Origin: Oceanihabitans sp. 2_MG-2023
GTDB taxonomy: Bacteria; Bacteroidota; Bacteroidia; Flavobacteriales; Flavobacteriaceae
NCBI RefSeq assembly: GCF_030547245.1
Contig: NZ_JAUOQT010000002.1
Location: 434,001-498,000 of the forward strand
Length of the DNA stretch: 64,000 nt
Direction of reading: 5' to 3'
This document shows positions 35,195 to 43,851 of the stretch, piece by piece. Each line of letters opens with the position of its first letter. Position 1 is the first letter of the stretch. Both the position numbers and the translations under genes were made by a program. The notes beneath the pieces are model-generated. The model ran no database searches. It was not told the DNA's origin and saw only the letters and a program-made list of their open reading frames with translations.

Positions 35195-35632
35195 TTATTT
35201 AATCATTTTTTTAATTCCAGATAGTAACATAGTTCCTATCGCTATAATAGCAAGTGCATAGAACATGTATAATCCAGCTCCTACTAATTTAGAATCGCCA
35301 GCAGAAAGTATTTCACCTTCTTTCATTGGTGTCTCTACTCCTGTAGCTAAAAAGTAACAAATTAAACCTACTATTAAAAATGCACCAACTCCCATTAAAG
35401 TACTCTTTAAGGTATCTTTGTTAGTGAAAATGTTTTTTAATGTAAATAGTACAACCAAAACTAGTATTAAACCTAATATAATATACGCTATATACATAAA
35501 TGTATTTACGATACCATCAGACTCACCAGCTTTAATAGCTTCATCACCTACTCCAATAATTCTAATTAGGAAGAACATGGCTATTACACCAACTACTCCT
35601 GCTATTATGGTAATTATTTTTTGTGAATTCAT
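35195..35632 (-). CDS. Small four-span membrane protein of the exb operon
   Basis: 145 aa with about four membrane spans and no enzymatic motif. It lies between exbB (30 nt) and the first exbD (1 nt) in one transcript, so it is probably an accessory of the ExbB/ExbD complex. I recognise the position from other flavobacterial genomes but not a named family. Confidence 0.75.
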   Translation of the reverse strand: MNSQKIITIIAGVVGVIAMFFLIRIIGVGDEAIKAGESDGIVNTFMYIAYIILGLILVLVVLFTLKNIFTNKDTLKSTLMGVGAFLIVGLICYFLATGVETPMKEGEILSAGDSKLVGAGLYMFYALAIIAIGTMLLSGIKKMIK

Positions 35633-35662
35633 AATATTATTTAAAAATTAGAATTATTAGTA

Positions 35663-36433
35663 TTACTTCTTATATCTAGATAACATATCCATTAAGTTGA
35701 TAGAAGAATCTTCCATGTCATTAACGATACTATCAATTTTTGAAATGATATAATTGTAAAAAATTTGAAGAATAATTGCAACAACAAGTCCAAATACTGT
35801 TGTTAAAAGTGCTACTTTAATACCACCTGCAACAAGTGAAGGCTGCATATCTCCAGCTGCTTCAATTCTATCGAATGCTTGAATCATACCAATTACTGTT
35901 CCCATGAAACCTAACATTGGTGCTAATGCGATAAATAAAGAAATCCAAGAAACGTTTTTCTCTAATTGACCCATTTGTACACCACCATAAGCTACAACAG
36001 CTTTTTCAGCAGATTCTAAATCGCCATCTGCTCTATCTAATCCTTGGTAGAAAATAGATGCAACAGGTCCTTTTGTGTTTCTACATACTTCTTTAGCAGC
36101 TTCTAAACCACCAGATTGTAATGCGTCTTCCACATTTTGAGTTAATTTTTTTGTGTTTGTTGTTGATAAGTTTAAAAAGATAATTCTTTCAATAGCAATT
36201 GCTAATCCAAGAATTAAACATAATAATACGATTCCCATGAATCCTGGTCCACCTTCTATAAATCGTCTTTTAAGTTCTTGGTGAAATCCTTCTGATTCAA
36301 CTGTTGCTGCATCTGCTGCATCATCTTGAGTTGTTACAACTGTAGTTGCAATAGCACTTGCATTAGTTGTTGCATTTGCTGTTCCGAATGCCATAAAACA
36401 TACTATGGCTAGAATTGAAAATAATCTTTTCAT
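35663..36433 (-). CDS. exbB: MotA/TolQ/ExbB proton channel protein
   Basis: 256 aa. A signal-like segment at 1-22, a low-complexity Ala/Thr region, and three spans typical of ExbB/TolQ, with the conserved late block L-G-F-M-G-T-V-I-G-M-I and V-A-L-L-T-T-V-F-G-L-V. Forms the pentameric ring around ExbD. First gene of the leftward operon. A TATCTTTA element lies 34 nt before the ATG, a weak match to the promoter consensus. Confidence 0.93.
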   Translation of the reverse strand: MKRLFSILAIVCFMAFGTANATTNASAIATTVVTTQDDAADAATVESEGFHQELKRRFIEGGPGFMGIVLLCLILGLAIAIERIIFLNLSTTNTKKLTQNVEDALQSGGLEAAKEVCRNTKGPVASIFYQGLDRADGDLESAEKAVVAYGGVQMGQLEKNVSWISLFIALAPMLGFMGTVIGMIQAFDRIEAAGDMQPSLVAGGIKVALLTTVFGLVVAIILQIFYNYIISKIDSIVNDMEDSSINLMDMLSRYKK

Positions 36434-36594
36434 TAGTTCTTGATCTTAATTTTATTAGTTAAAGTGTTAAAGATATAAAAAAATTGCAATTAAAAAATAA
36501 AAAACTAGTTATAGACTAGGAAATAATATTATTAATTGTTCCTATATTCTATTATTACAAAAGAGTTTTAAATTTAATTATAAAAACTCATTTG

Positions 36595-36682
36595 CAGAGA
36601 GGAAGGGATTCGAACCCTCGATACCCTTTTGAGGTATACACACTTTCCAGGCGTGCGCCTTCGACCACTCGGCCACCTCTCT
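36595..36682 (-). tRNA. tRNA-Ser (anticodon GGA)
   Basis: 88 nt on the minus strand. The acceptor stem AGAGAGG pairs with CCTCTCT, with discriminator G and no encoded CCA. The anticodon loop CTGGAAA places GGA at 36646-36648, reading UCC/UCU. A long variable arm (TACC...GGTA) and the T arm G-G-G-T-T-C-G-A-A-T-C-C are present. The long variable arm and acceptor sequence are typical of serine tRNAs. Confidence 0.95.
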
Positions 36683-36757
36683 GTAATTTTTAATCTTTAA
36701 TTACGGTGGGTCAAATAACAAAAAAAAGTTTAGATGCTAAAATTTTGAAGGTTAATT

Positions 36758-37789
36758 TTAAGCCATTTCTCCTCGCAAAGATGTTTCGAAGGTGATTTTG
36801 AATGTTTTAGGAATAATTTTTTGTCCTAATAAATACATAAGTTTACAAATAGCTGCTTCTGTTGTGATGTCTTTTCCTGAAATTACTCCTATTTTTTTTA
36901 ACTTTTCACTAGTTTCATATTGCCCCATCGCAACACTTCCTCCAGAACACTGTGTTACATTAATAATATGCACCCCTTTTTTAATTGTGTTTTCTAATAA
37001 TTCTATAAACCAATTTTCTGTCGAACAATTTCCTGCTCCATATGTTTCAATAATGATTCCTTTTAAATGAGGAGTATTAAAAATACATTCTAGTAAGGTT
37101 TTCGAAATACTAGGGAATAGTTTTACTAGTGCAATATTTTCATTAAATTTTTTAAAGACTTTTAGCTTCGTTGCTTTTTTAGGCTTTAATAAATACTCGT
37201 TATTTACTTTTAAGTGCACACCAGATTCTGCTAAATCTGGATAGTTTAGCGATGCAAAAGCTTCAAAGTGTTCTGCATTTATTTTTGTAGTCCTGTTTGC
37301 TCTATATAATTTGTATTCAAAATACAAGCCTACTTCTTGAATAACTGGTTTATTATTTTTTTGTAAGGATGCTATTTGAATAGAAGTTATTAAATTTTCT
37401 TTGGCATCTGTACGTAAATCACCAATGGGTAATTGTGATCCCGTAAAAATCACTGGTTTACTTAAGTTTTCTAACATAAAACTTAAGGCTGATGCTGTAT
37501 AACTCATAGTATCACTACCATGTAAAACAACAAATCCATCAAACCGGTTATAATTTTCTTCTATAATCTTTGCTATTTGCGTCCAATATTTTAGATTCAT
37601 ATTACTAGAATCTATAGGCTCTTCAAAAGATATGGTTTCAATAACACAATCTAACAAATTAAGTTCTGGAATTCTTTTAGACAAATTATTAAAATCGAAA
37701 GCTCTTAAAGCTCCTGTTTTAGAATCTTTTATCATCCCGATAGTACCTCCTGTGTAAACTAATAATATGTTGGGTTTTTTAGTTGACAT
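36758..37789 (-). CDS. ansA: Type I L-asparaginase
   Basis: 343 aa, no signal peptide, so cytoplasmic. The N-terminal Y-T-G-G-T-I-G carries the nucleophilic Thr, H-G-S-D-T-M the second Thr-Asp pair with Ser, and K-E-N-L the catalytic Lys neighbourhood. It hydrolyses asparagine to aspartate and ammonia. It starts 3 nt after the tatD stop and is probably co-transcribed with it. Confidence 0.92.
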   Translation of the reverse strand: MSTKKPNILLVYTGGTIGMIKDSKTGALRAFDFNNLSKRIPELNLLDCVIETISFEEPIDSSNMNLKYWTQIAKIIEENYNRFDGFVVLHGSDTMSYTASALSFMLENLSKPVIFTGSQLPIGDLRTDAKENLITSIQIASLQKNNKPVIQEVGLYFEYKLYRANRTTKINAEHFEAFASLNYPDLAESGVHLKVNNEYLLKPKKATKLKVFKKFNENIALVKLFPSISKTLLECIFNTPHLKGIIIETYGAGNCSTENWFIELLENTIKKGVHIINVTQCSGGSVAMGQYETSEKLKKIGVISGKDITTEAAICKLMYLLGQKIIPKTFKITFETSLRGEMA

Positions 37790-37792
37790 ACG

Positions 37793-38560
37793 TTATTGTC
37801 TAAATATTTCTTTCGAGTTTTGAGTTGTAATTTTAGCTATTTCTTCTTCAGAAACTTCATAAATGGCAGAAAGTTTTTCTAACACCTTTATAATATAGCT
37901 ACTTTCATTACGCTTTCCTCTAAATGGTTTTGGTGCTAAATAAGGCGAATCGGTTTCTAAAACAATATGTTTTATATCTATTTGATTTAAAAACTGATCT
38001 ATTTTACCGTTTTTAAAGGTAACTACACCTCCTATTCCAAGTTTCATATTATATGAAATTGCTTGACGGGCTTGTTCTAAATTCCCTGTGAAACAATGAA
38101 AAATCCCGAAGAGTGTATCGTCTTTTTCTTCTTCTAAAATTTCAAAGATTTCATTAAATGCATCTCTACAATGTATAACAATTGGTAATTTATATTTTTT
38201 TGCCAATTTAATTTGATACCTAAAAGCGTCTTGCTGTATACCTAAAGTAGTTTTATCCCAATACAAATCAATACCAATTTCACCAATAGCAACAAATGTT
38301 CTTTTAGCTAACATTTCTTCTACATGTGCAAGTTCTTCTTTATAGTTTTCTTTTACGTGTGTAGGATGCAAGCCCATCATTAAATGGACATTATCTGGGA
38401 AATCTGCTTCTAATTGCAACATAGACTCTGTATATGTAGAGTCGATTGCAGGAATAAAAAAACGGCTAACATTTGCTGCTATAGCACGTTGGATCATTTC
38501 TTTTCTATCTACATCAAAAGCTTCGCTATATAAATGGGTATGTGTGTCTGTAATTATCAT
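37793..38560 (-). CDS. tatD: TatD family metal-dependent hydrolase
   Basis: 255 aa. Metal ligands are in D-T-H-T-H at residues 5-9 (HxH), E95-I-G in G-E-I-G-I-D, H-C-R-D near 130, H-C-F-T-G near 155 and E-T-D-S-P-Y near 204. Members are 3'-5' exonucleases or deoxyribonucleases linked to DNA repair. Paired with the asparaginase gene downstream. Confidence 0.93.
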   Translation of the reverse strand: MIITDTHTHLYSEAFDVDRKEMIQRAIAANVSRFFIPAIDSTYTESMLQLEADFPDNVHLMMGLHPTHVKENYKEELAHVEEMLAKRTFVAIGEIGIDLYWDKTTLGIQQDAFRYQIKLAKKYKLPIVIHCRDAFNEIFEILEEEKDDTLFGIFHCFTGNLEQARQAISYNMKLGIGGVVTFKNGKIDQFLNQIDIKHIVLETDSPYLAPKPFRGKRNESSYIIKVLEKLSAIYEVSEEEIAKITTQNSKEIFRQ

Positions 38561-38601
38561 TTAGCAAAAATAAGTAAATTAATAGCCTAATACTTTCGCT
38601 T

Positions 38602-39342
38602 TTATTCTAATTTATTTAAAAGTTTTTGAGCTTCTTTATAATCATCCGATTCCTCAGACACTTGTTTTAATAAAACTATAGTAGCATCAATTTTACGCTG
38701 TTTTAATCTGCTTAAAGCTGCATACCAAAACGCTTTATCTTTGTAGGCCGATTTTCCAGTAATAATTTTATTTAATTCGGTATCTGCTACATTAAAATTA
38801 TCTAACTCTATATTTGTAATTGCGTAATATAGTTGTATCTCTGTGTTTTCTGGATCGTTTTCAAGCACTTTTTTTAATAATGAATTTGCTTTTTCATACT
38901 CCTCATTATTGAATGCTTTTGTAGCTTCTATTAAATCTTTTACATTACCTCGAACAACCGTCATTGGTTCATGCGAGTTATAGTCGGAATATGTTGGATT
39001 GTTAAATTGGTTAAAAGTAAAAATGCTAAACATTAAAACAACACATGCTGCAATGGCATATTTTAAAATACGAAATGGGTTTGTTTTTTTGTTTTCTTCG
39101 GAAGTATTTTTGGCAACATTAAAATGGGCATTAGAAATAGACTTTAAATTAGATTTAAAAGCATTTGTTGTTGCTTCATTTTCAAATTTATGTTCTAAAA
39201 ACCCGGAGACTGCTTTGTACGTTTTGAAACTTTCCTGAAAAGCAGCATCTGTTTCTAATCGATCTTCAAAAAGTGCTTTTTCTTCTACAGCAAGTTCGCC
39301 TGCCAAATAGTTTTCAAATAATATATAATCTTCTTCTTTCAT
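38602..39342 (-). CDS. Membrane-anchored TPR protein, probable anti-sigma factor
   Basis: 246 aa. A cytosolic N-terminal segment (Y-I-L-F-E-N-Y-L-A-G-E-L, the zinc-less anti-sigma pattern), one span at about 95-111, and a C-terminal TPR region (about 140-245) outside the membrane. It starts 4 nt after the ECF-type sigma gene, so it is the likely partner that holds the sigma factor. The periplasmic TPR part could sense a protein ligand. No enzymatic motif. Confidence 0.65.
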   Translation of the reverse strand: MKEEDYILFENYLAGELAVEEKALFEDRLETDAAFQESFKTYKAVSGFLEHKFENEATTNAFKSNLKSISNAHFNVAKNTSEENKKTNPFRILKYAIAACVVLMFSIFTFNQFNNPTYSDYNSHEPMTVVRGNVKDLIEATKAFNNEEYEKANSLLKKVLENDPENTEIQLYYAITNIELDNFNVADTELNKIITGKSAYKDKAFWYAALSRLKQRKIDATIVLLKQVSEESDDYKEAQKLLNKLE

Positions 39343-39346
39343 TTTG

Positions 39347-39928
39347 CTAATAATTAAGTTGGTTAAATTGTGGTGACTCTTGAACCATCTTGGTTAATTT
39401 ACCAATACAAAGCGATTTCTTTTTTCTAGCATACGCATAAGTTACACCTAAACTTGCAGCAACTTCTTCCATCGATTTTATTTTAAAAGTTGCTTTAATT
39501 AAATCTTTACATGCTGTTCCTAATTGTTGAAACATGGTATTAAATAACGCTTGCTTTTCTCCAAATAATGAGGTTTCGAAAGCCAATTCTTGTGAGTCGT
39601 CATCTTTAGATAGCACTTCTTCATTTATTGTTACCTCTTTATTAGTCTTCTTTTTTAATTCGTTTAGCCATTTCCGTTTACACAACAGAAAAAAATAAGC
39701 ATCAAAAGGACAAGTTAATTGTAGTTTTTTTTGACTAGCCTGATTATATATAGTAATAAGTGTTTCTTGAATTACATCTTGTGCTTGATCTGCATCTCCA
39801 CTATTCTGCTTTATGTAATTAATAACCTTTGGTACAAAGGTGTCGTAGATGGCTTGTATAATAAAGGAGTTGTTTTCAAGTAATCCTTCTATATATTTTT
39901 GGTCTTCGTGTATTTTTTTTGCACTCAT
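39347..39928 (-). CDS. RNA polymerase sigma factor, sigma-70/ECF family
   Basis: 193 aa. Region 2 has Y-I-K-Q-N-S-G-D-A-D-Q-A-Q-D-V-I-Q-E-T-L, and region 4 is a helix-turn-helix with M-E-E-V-A-A-S-L-G-V-T-Y-A-Y-A-R. A short alternative sigma factor without region 1, followed 4 nt later by a membrane TPR protein that looks like its anti-sigma factor. It diverges from a secreted-protein gene at 40081; the shared intergenic region may be its target, but no autoregulated promoter was recognised. Confidence 0.85.
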   Translation of the reverse strand: MSAKKIHEDQKYIEGLLENNSFIIQAIYDTFVPKVINYIKQNSGDADQAQDVIQETLITIYNQASQKKLQLTCPFDAYFFLLCKRKWLNELKKKTNKEVTINEEVLSKDDDSQELAFETSLFGEKQALFNTMFQQLGTACKDLIKATFKIKSMEEVAASLGVTYAYARKKKSLCIGKLTKMVQESPQFNQLNY

Positions 39929-40080
39929 AAACCCTTTTGTTTTCGGTTGGTTGCCAACGAATTTAAAAAAACTTTACAAAATAAGGGTAACAAATTTTAA
40001 ATGCTTTTGATATAAGGTTGTAAAAGCCAAAATGGCAAACATTAAAAAACAAATTATAAAACAATAAACATTTAGAAATT

Positions 40081-40521
40081 ATGAGAAATTCAATTTTAAT
40101 TATCGCAACAGTAGTATTTAGCTTATTAAACATGAACGCTACAACAAGTAATACAAACCCAAACACTACAATGGAAAACGTAGAAATTGCAAAAGACGAT
40201 TTAATTCAGGTGTACGATTGGACAGTAAAAACTACAAATGGAGAATTTTCTGGAACCGCATTAACCTTATTTGATGCAAAAAGAATGGCAAATATTGTTG
40301 GACAAGCAGAAGTTGTTTTAGAAAGACAAATTAATAGTTATTACATGCTAGCAAGCGAATTAAACCAAAAAGAAGCAAGACTTTATTACTGGGAAGCAGA
40401 CAGTAAAAATGCAAAAGCTCAAGGATTTGCTTCTTCAGAGTTTACAGCTAAAAGAATGATTCAATTAGTTACAAAAGGAGATATAATCAATTACAGAATT
40501 ATTGCTAGCAGTCCTAAATAA
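40081..40521 (+). CDS. Small secreted protein of unknown function
   Basis: 146 aa. Hydrophobic signal peptide at 1-20, then a polar domain with two similar halves (A-L-T-L-F-D-A-K-R-M-A near 60-70 and E-F-T-A-K-R-M-I-Q-L near 120-129), suggesting an internal duplication. No family recognised. It diverges from the sigma/anti-sigma pair and may depend on that sigma factor. A GC hairpin (40538-40569) follows. Confidence 0.7.
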   Translation: MRNSILIIATVVFSLLNMNATTSNTNPNTTMENVEIAKDDLIQVYDWTVKTTNGEFSGTALTLFDAKRMANIVGQAEVVLERQINSYYMLASELNQKEARLYYWEADSKNAKAQGFASSEFTAKRMIQLVTKGDIINYRIIASSPK

Positions 40522-40601
40522 AAATTAAACAAATCTAAAAACTGGTTAACAAAATCTGTGCCCAGTTTTATAAACATGTATAACAAATAAATCTATAAAT
40601 T

Positions 40602-41627
40602 ATGAATAATTCAAGAAATTTCAATTCACAATTAAACATTATAAACTTAGTAAATAACACTTTAAAGCGAGTGTTTGGAAGCCTATTTTTGGCTACCATT
40701 TTATTTACAAGCTGTAATCCTGATGACGATGGCAATTCGAATACAGAAAATTATGTGCCAGATGCAGAAGCTTTTTCAGAATTAAAAGATCAAGCATTAG
40801 GAAATGCAACACAAACCTTTCAGTTTAATGCAGACGATGGTAACATATCACTTACCTCGGAAGCCGGAGTACAAATAAACATTAATGGGGATTGTTTAAC
40901 CTTAAACGGGAATACAGTAACAGGACAGGTAGATCTAGAATTTGTAGAGTTATTTGAAAAAGGAAACATGCTAACTACAAACAAACCTACCATGGGCCAA
41001 TTACCAAATGGAGACAAAGCTTTATTAATTTCAGGCGGTGAATTTTTTGTAGAAGCTACACAAAACGGAAACCAATTAGAAACAAACTGTGGTTTACAAC
41101 TTATTATTCCTACTAATTTAACTGGTGATCCAGATCCAGTAATGACTTTATGGGAAGGTGAAATAGACAATGAAGATCTTTTAACTTGGAATGAAATAGA
41201 CCCCGCTGTTAATAACGAAGATGTTTTTGTAGAAGAGAATTCCTATTATGCTTTTCTAGATTTTGGATGGACGAATGTAGATCGTTTTTATAGTGATCCT
41301 AGACCAAAAACTCAAATTCAAGTGCAACCTCCTGCAAACTATACAAATTTAAATAGTGCTGTATATTTATCGTACGATGGTGAAGCTCCAGCTTTAGCAA
41401 ATCTAGATACTTTTGATAATAATACTAATATCTTTAGTGAACATTATGGGCAAATACCTATTGGCTTAGAATGTCATGTTATTTTTGTTACCGAAGATAA
41501 TGGGGTTTGGAGATATGCAATAAAACCTGTAACCATAGTTGCTAACCATATAATTACATTTACATTAGGCGAAACTAATACCGGTACAGAAAACAGTTTA
41601 ACTGCATTAATAAATGCATTACCATAA
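40602..41627 (+). CDS. Surface lipoprotein of unknown function
   Basis: 341 aa. A long N-region, a hydrophobic stretch at about 24-35, then a lipobox L-F-T-S-Cys38. The residues after Cys (N-P-D-D-D) are acidic, as in the lipoprotein export signal that sends Bacteroidota lipoproteins to the cell surface. The mature part is rich in beta strands without a family I recognise. A strong terminator follows. Likely same regulation as the preceding small secreted gene, 80 bp away. Confidence 0.7.
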   Translation: MNNSRNFNSQLNIINLVNNTLKRVFGSLFLATILFTSCNPDDDGNSNTENYVPDAEAFSELKDQALGNATQTFQFNADDGNISLTSEAGVQININGDCLTLNGNTVTGQVDLEFVELFEKGNMLTTNKPTMGQLPNGDKALLISGGEFFVEATQNGNQLETNCGLQLIIPTNLTGDPDPVMTLWEGEIDNEDLLTWNEIDPAVNNEDVFVEENSYYAFLDFGWTNVDRFYSDPRPKTQIQVQPPANYTNLNSAVYLSYDGEAPALANLDTFDNNTNIFSEHYGQIPIGLECHVIFVTEDNGVWRYAIKPVTIVANHIITFTLGETNTGTENSLTALINALP

Positions 41628-41648
41628 AACAAGATTGTAAACATTAAT

Positions 41649-41681
41649 AAAAGAGCAGAAAACATATTTTCTGCTCTTTTT
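41649..41681 (+). terminator. Rho-independent terminator after the lipoprotein gene
   Basis: AAAAGAGCAGAAAA and its exact complement flank a 4-nt loop and run into a T-stretch: a 14-bp stem. Confidence 0.92.
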
Positions 41682-41822
41682 ATTATTTACAATAAAAACA
41701 ATATCACTTTTAGACTACCGACAAAGCCTTTAATAGACTGAAACTCCCATTTCATAAAAACATAAATTTTTAATAGCTCTTTTTAAAGTATATTGGTCAT
41801 TATATTAAATTATCCTATTTTG

Positions 41823-41830
41823 TATCTTTA
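41823..41830 (+). promoter_or_regulatory. Putative -7 element of the PKD/CHAT operon (TATCTTTA)
   Basis: TATCTTTA, 20 nt before the ATG. It ends in A rather than G, like the -7 elements of the small-RNA array downstream. No palindrome precedes it. Confidence 0.35.
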
Positions 41831-41850
41831 AAAGCTTTAATCTAACTTAT

Positions 41851-43812
41851 ATGAAATTTACTACATTATTAATTTGCCTAATTTTTTCTTGGTATTCGTT
41901 CGCACAACAAACGCAAACCATAGATACATTAAGACGAGTAGCTACCATTGAATATAATACTAACGGAAACGAAGTAAACTTTACTCCTAATGCACCTGAA
42001 TTAAACCAAATAGCAGGAGCACCAAAAGCTTTTTACACGCACTATTGGGAGTTTGGAGATGGAGAATACAGTAAAGAAACAAACCCAAAACACACTTATA
42101 AAAAAGCTGGAGATTATGAAGTTAAACTCTGGTCTACTAATAATTACGACACCGGAAAACCTCCAGTTTCTAGACCTAAAAAATTAAGTATGACCAAGGA
42201 TGCAAATCCTGAAAACGATACAGAAACGGCAAGTATGAGTGCAAACCTAGAACTGCAACGTAATACCGAACCAATGCCAGAAGAAGAAATTGTGGTTATT
42301 ATGAGTTATAAAAACGCTAAAGATTATGCTACTAGCGGAAAACTACATTTGTTTTATAATGAACAAAAATACCAAGCCAATAATTTCGAACTAACAGACA
42401 CTAGAACTTACCATAACGAAAGAGAAAGCATTGCTACAGATTTTGTATACACTTATGATTATGACGACCATGAAAGTGTTGTAGCATCCATTGAAGACAA
42501 CATCGCTAAATTACGATTAAAGTTTCAAGACAGTACAGAAAAAAGCAATTTACCGCTTACTTTAGAAACCTCTAAAGCATATTATAAAAATGCTAGTGTT
42601 TTAGAATTTGATAATATGAAACCAAACGAAGAAAGAAATGTTTTTTACACTTTAAAAACAACACCAGAAATGCTTAAAGACACAAGCGCTATTATTTCTG
42701 TACGTGGTGTATATATTCCTGATGATAATTTTGACAACCATAATGTAAAAGACATGGAAATGGAAATTGTAACTTCGCATGACCCAAACAAAATGTCTAC
42801 TTCAGCAACGTTTTTAAATTATAGATTGGTTCGTTTTAAACGTCCTAAGTTCAAAATAAAATTTCAAAATAATGGCGAAGGTCCCGCTCGAACGATTCGA
42901 CTGGAAACAGATATTCCAGATATGTTTGATAAATCTTCCATTTTAGTAGAAGACATGTATCCTAAATGCGAAATTTGTCCGAAACGAGAAGTAGAATATA
43001 GCTGTCTAGACACAACATATACAGAAAAACAAGCCATATTTACATTTAAAAACATTTACCTTCCTGGTAGCGAACAAAAAAATGTAAAAGAATATGATTC
43101 TACGAAAGGATTTGTAAAATACAGTATCAAGTTTGGTAAGGATTTTCACAAACAAAAAACCAAAAGTAAAACGGCAATAATTTTTGACAAAAACGATCCA
43201 ATAATTACAAATTATTCTACTACTAGATTTTTACCTGGAAACTCTATAGGAATAAAAGCAGGATATAACATATATGCTAATTTAGAAAACTCTAAAAGTT
43301 ATTTTGTTGGAGCCACACTTTCTCCTTACAAATCATACAGATGGTATTGGCAAGTAGAATTACTAAATAGTTTTCATAGCTATGATAGTAACAAAACAGT
43401 AACCGTAAATGAAATAGATTCTCCTGCTTTTATTGGAAGAGAACGAACCACAACGTATAATAGCTATGACAATGTAGATTGGGAAATCCCCATTTTAGCG
43501 AGATATAACATCAATAATTTCATTGGCTTAGGAGCTGGTTTACAAGGCGCTTTTTCTTTAAGTTCAAAAACAGAAAACAGCACAAAAATAGAACAAGCAG
43601 AAAATATTAATGGCATTGACTTTGGGCCATACACTACTATTAACGAGTCTTCAAACAAAACCAGCAATTCTTTCCATAATTTTAGAACAGGTTTATTATT
43701 TGAAGCTACTGCTGGTTTTGCACGAATTGGGCCAAGTGTAGGAGCTAGATATGTTATTAATTTTAAAGAAGACTTTAATTACTTGCAATTATATGCCATC
43801 TGGAAATTTTAA
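41851..43812 (+). CDS. Secreted PKD-domain protein with C-terminal outer-membrane barrel
   Basis: 653 aa. Signal peptide at 1-19; PKD domain at about 40-98 with W-E-F-G-D-G (66-71) and H-T-Y-K-K-A-G-D-Y; a central region (about 125-450) of Ig-like beta segments that includes D-P-N-K-M; and from about 470 amphipathic strands ending in Y-A-I-W-K-F, a barrel that should sit in the outer membrane. No T9SS tail. First gene of an apparent operon with CHAT protease, retropepsin and response regulator. Inferred role: outer-membrane sensor or receptor; nothing in the sequence proves a ligand. Confidence 0.75.
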   Translation: MKFTTLLICLIFSWYSFAQQTQTIDTLRRVATIEYNTNGNEVNFTPNAPELNQIAGAPKAFYTHYWEFGDGEYSKETNPKHTYKKAGDYEVKLWSTNNYDTGKPPVSRPKKLSMTKDANPENDTETASMSANLELQRNTEPMPEEEIVVIMSYKNAKDYATSGKLHLFYNEQKYQANNFELTDTRTYHNERESIATDFVYTYDYDDHESVVASIEDNIAKLRLKFQDSTEKSNLPLTLETSKAYYKNASVLEFDNMKPNEERNVFYTLKTTPEMLKDTSAIISVRGVYIPDDNFDNHNVKDMEMEIVTSHDPNKMSTSATFLNYRLVRFKRPKFKIKFQNNGEGPARTIRLETDIPDMFDKSSILVEDMYPKCEICPKREVEYSCLDTTYTEKQAIFTFKNIYLPGSEQKNVKEYDSTKGFVKYSIKFGKDFHKQKTKSKTAIIFDKNDPIITNYSTTRFLPGNSIGIKAGYNIYANLENSKSYFVGATLSPYKSYRWYWQVELLNSFHSYDSNKTVTVNEIDSPAFIGRERTTTYNSYDNVDWEIPILARYNINNFIGLGAGLQGAFSLSSKTENSTKIEQAENINGIDFGPYTTINESSNKTSNSFHNFRTGLLFEATAGFARIGPSVGARYVINFKEDFNYLQLYAIWKF

Positions 43813-43851
43813 AACGAAGTATAAGAAATCCCTAAACCAATCTTGTATTTA

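Noticed and set aside
36595-36682. tRNA-Ser as an integration site of a mobile element
   Set aside because: No integrase, direct repeat of the tRNA 3' end or composition change beside it.
40538-40569. AAAACTGG/CCAGTTTT hairpin as a terminator
   Set aside because: No T-run follows and the next gene is likely co-expressed; at best a weak attenuator.
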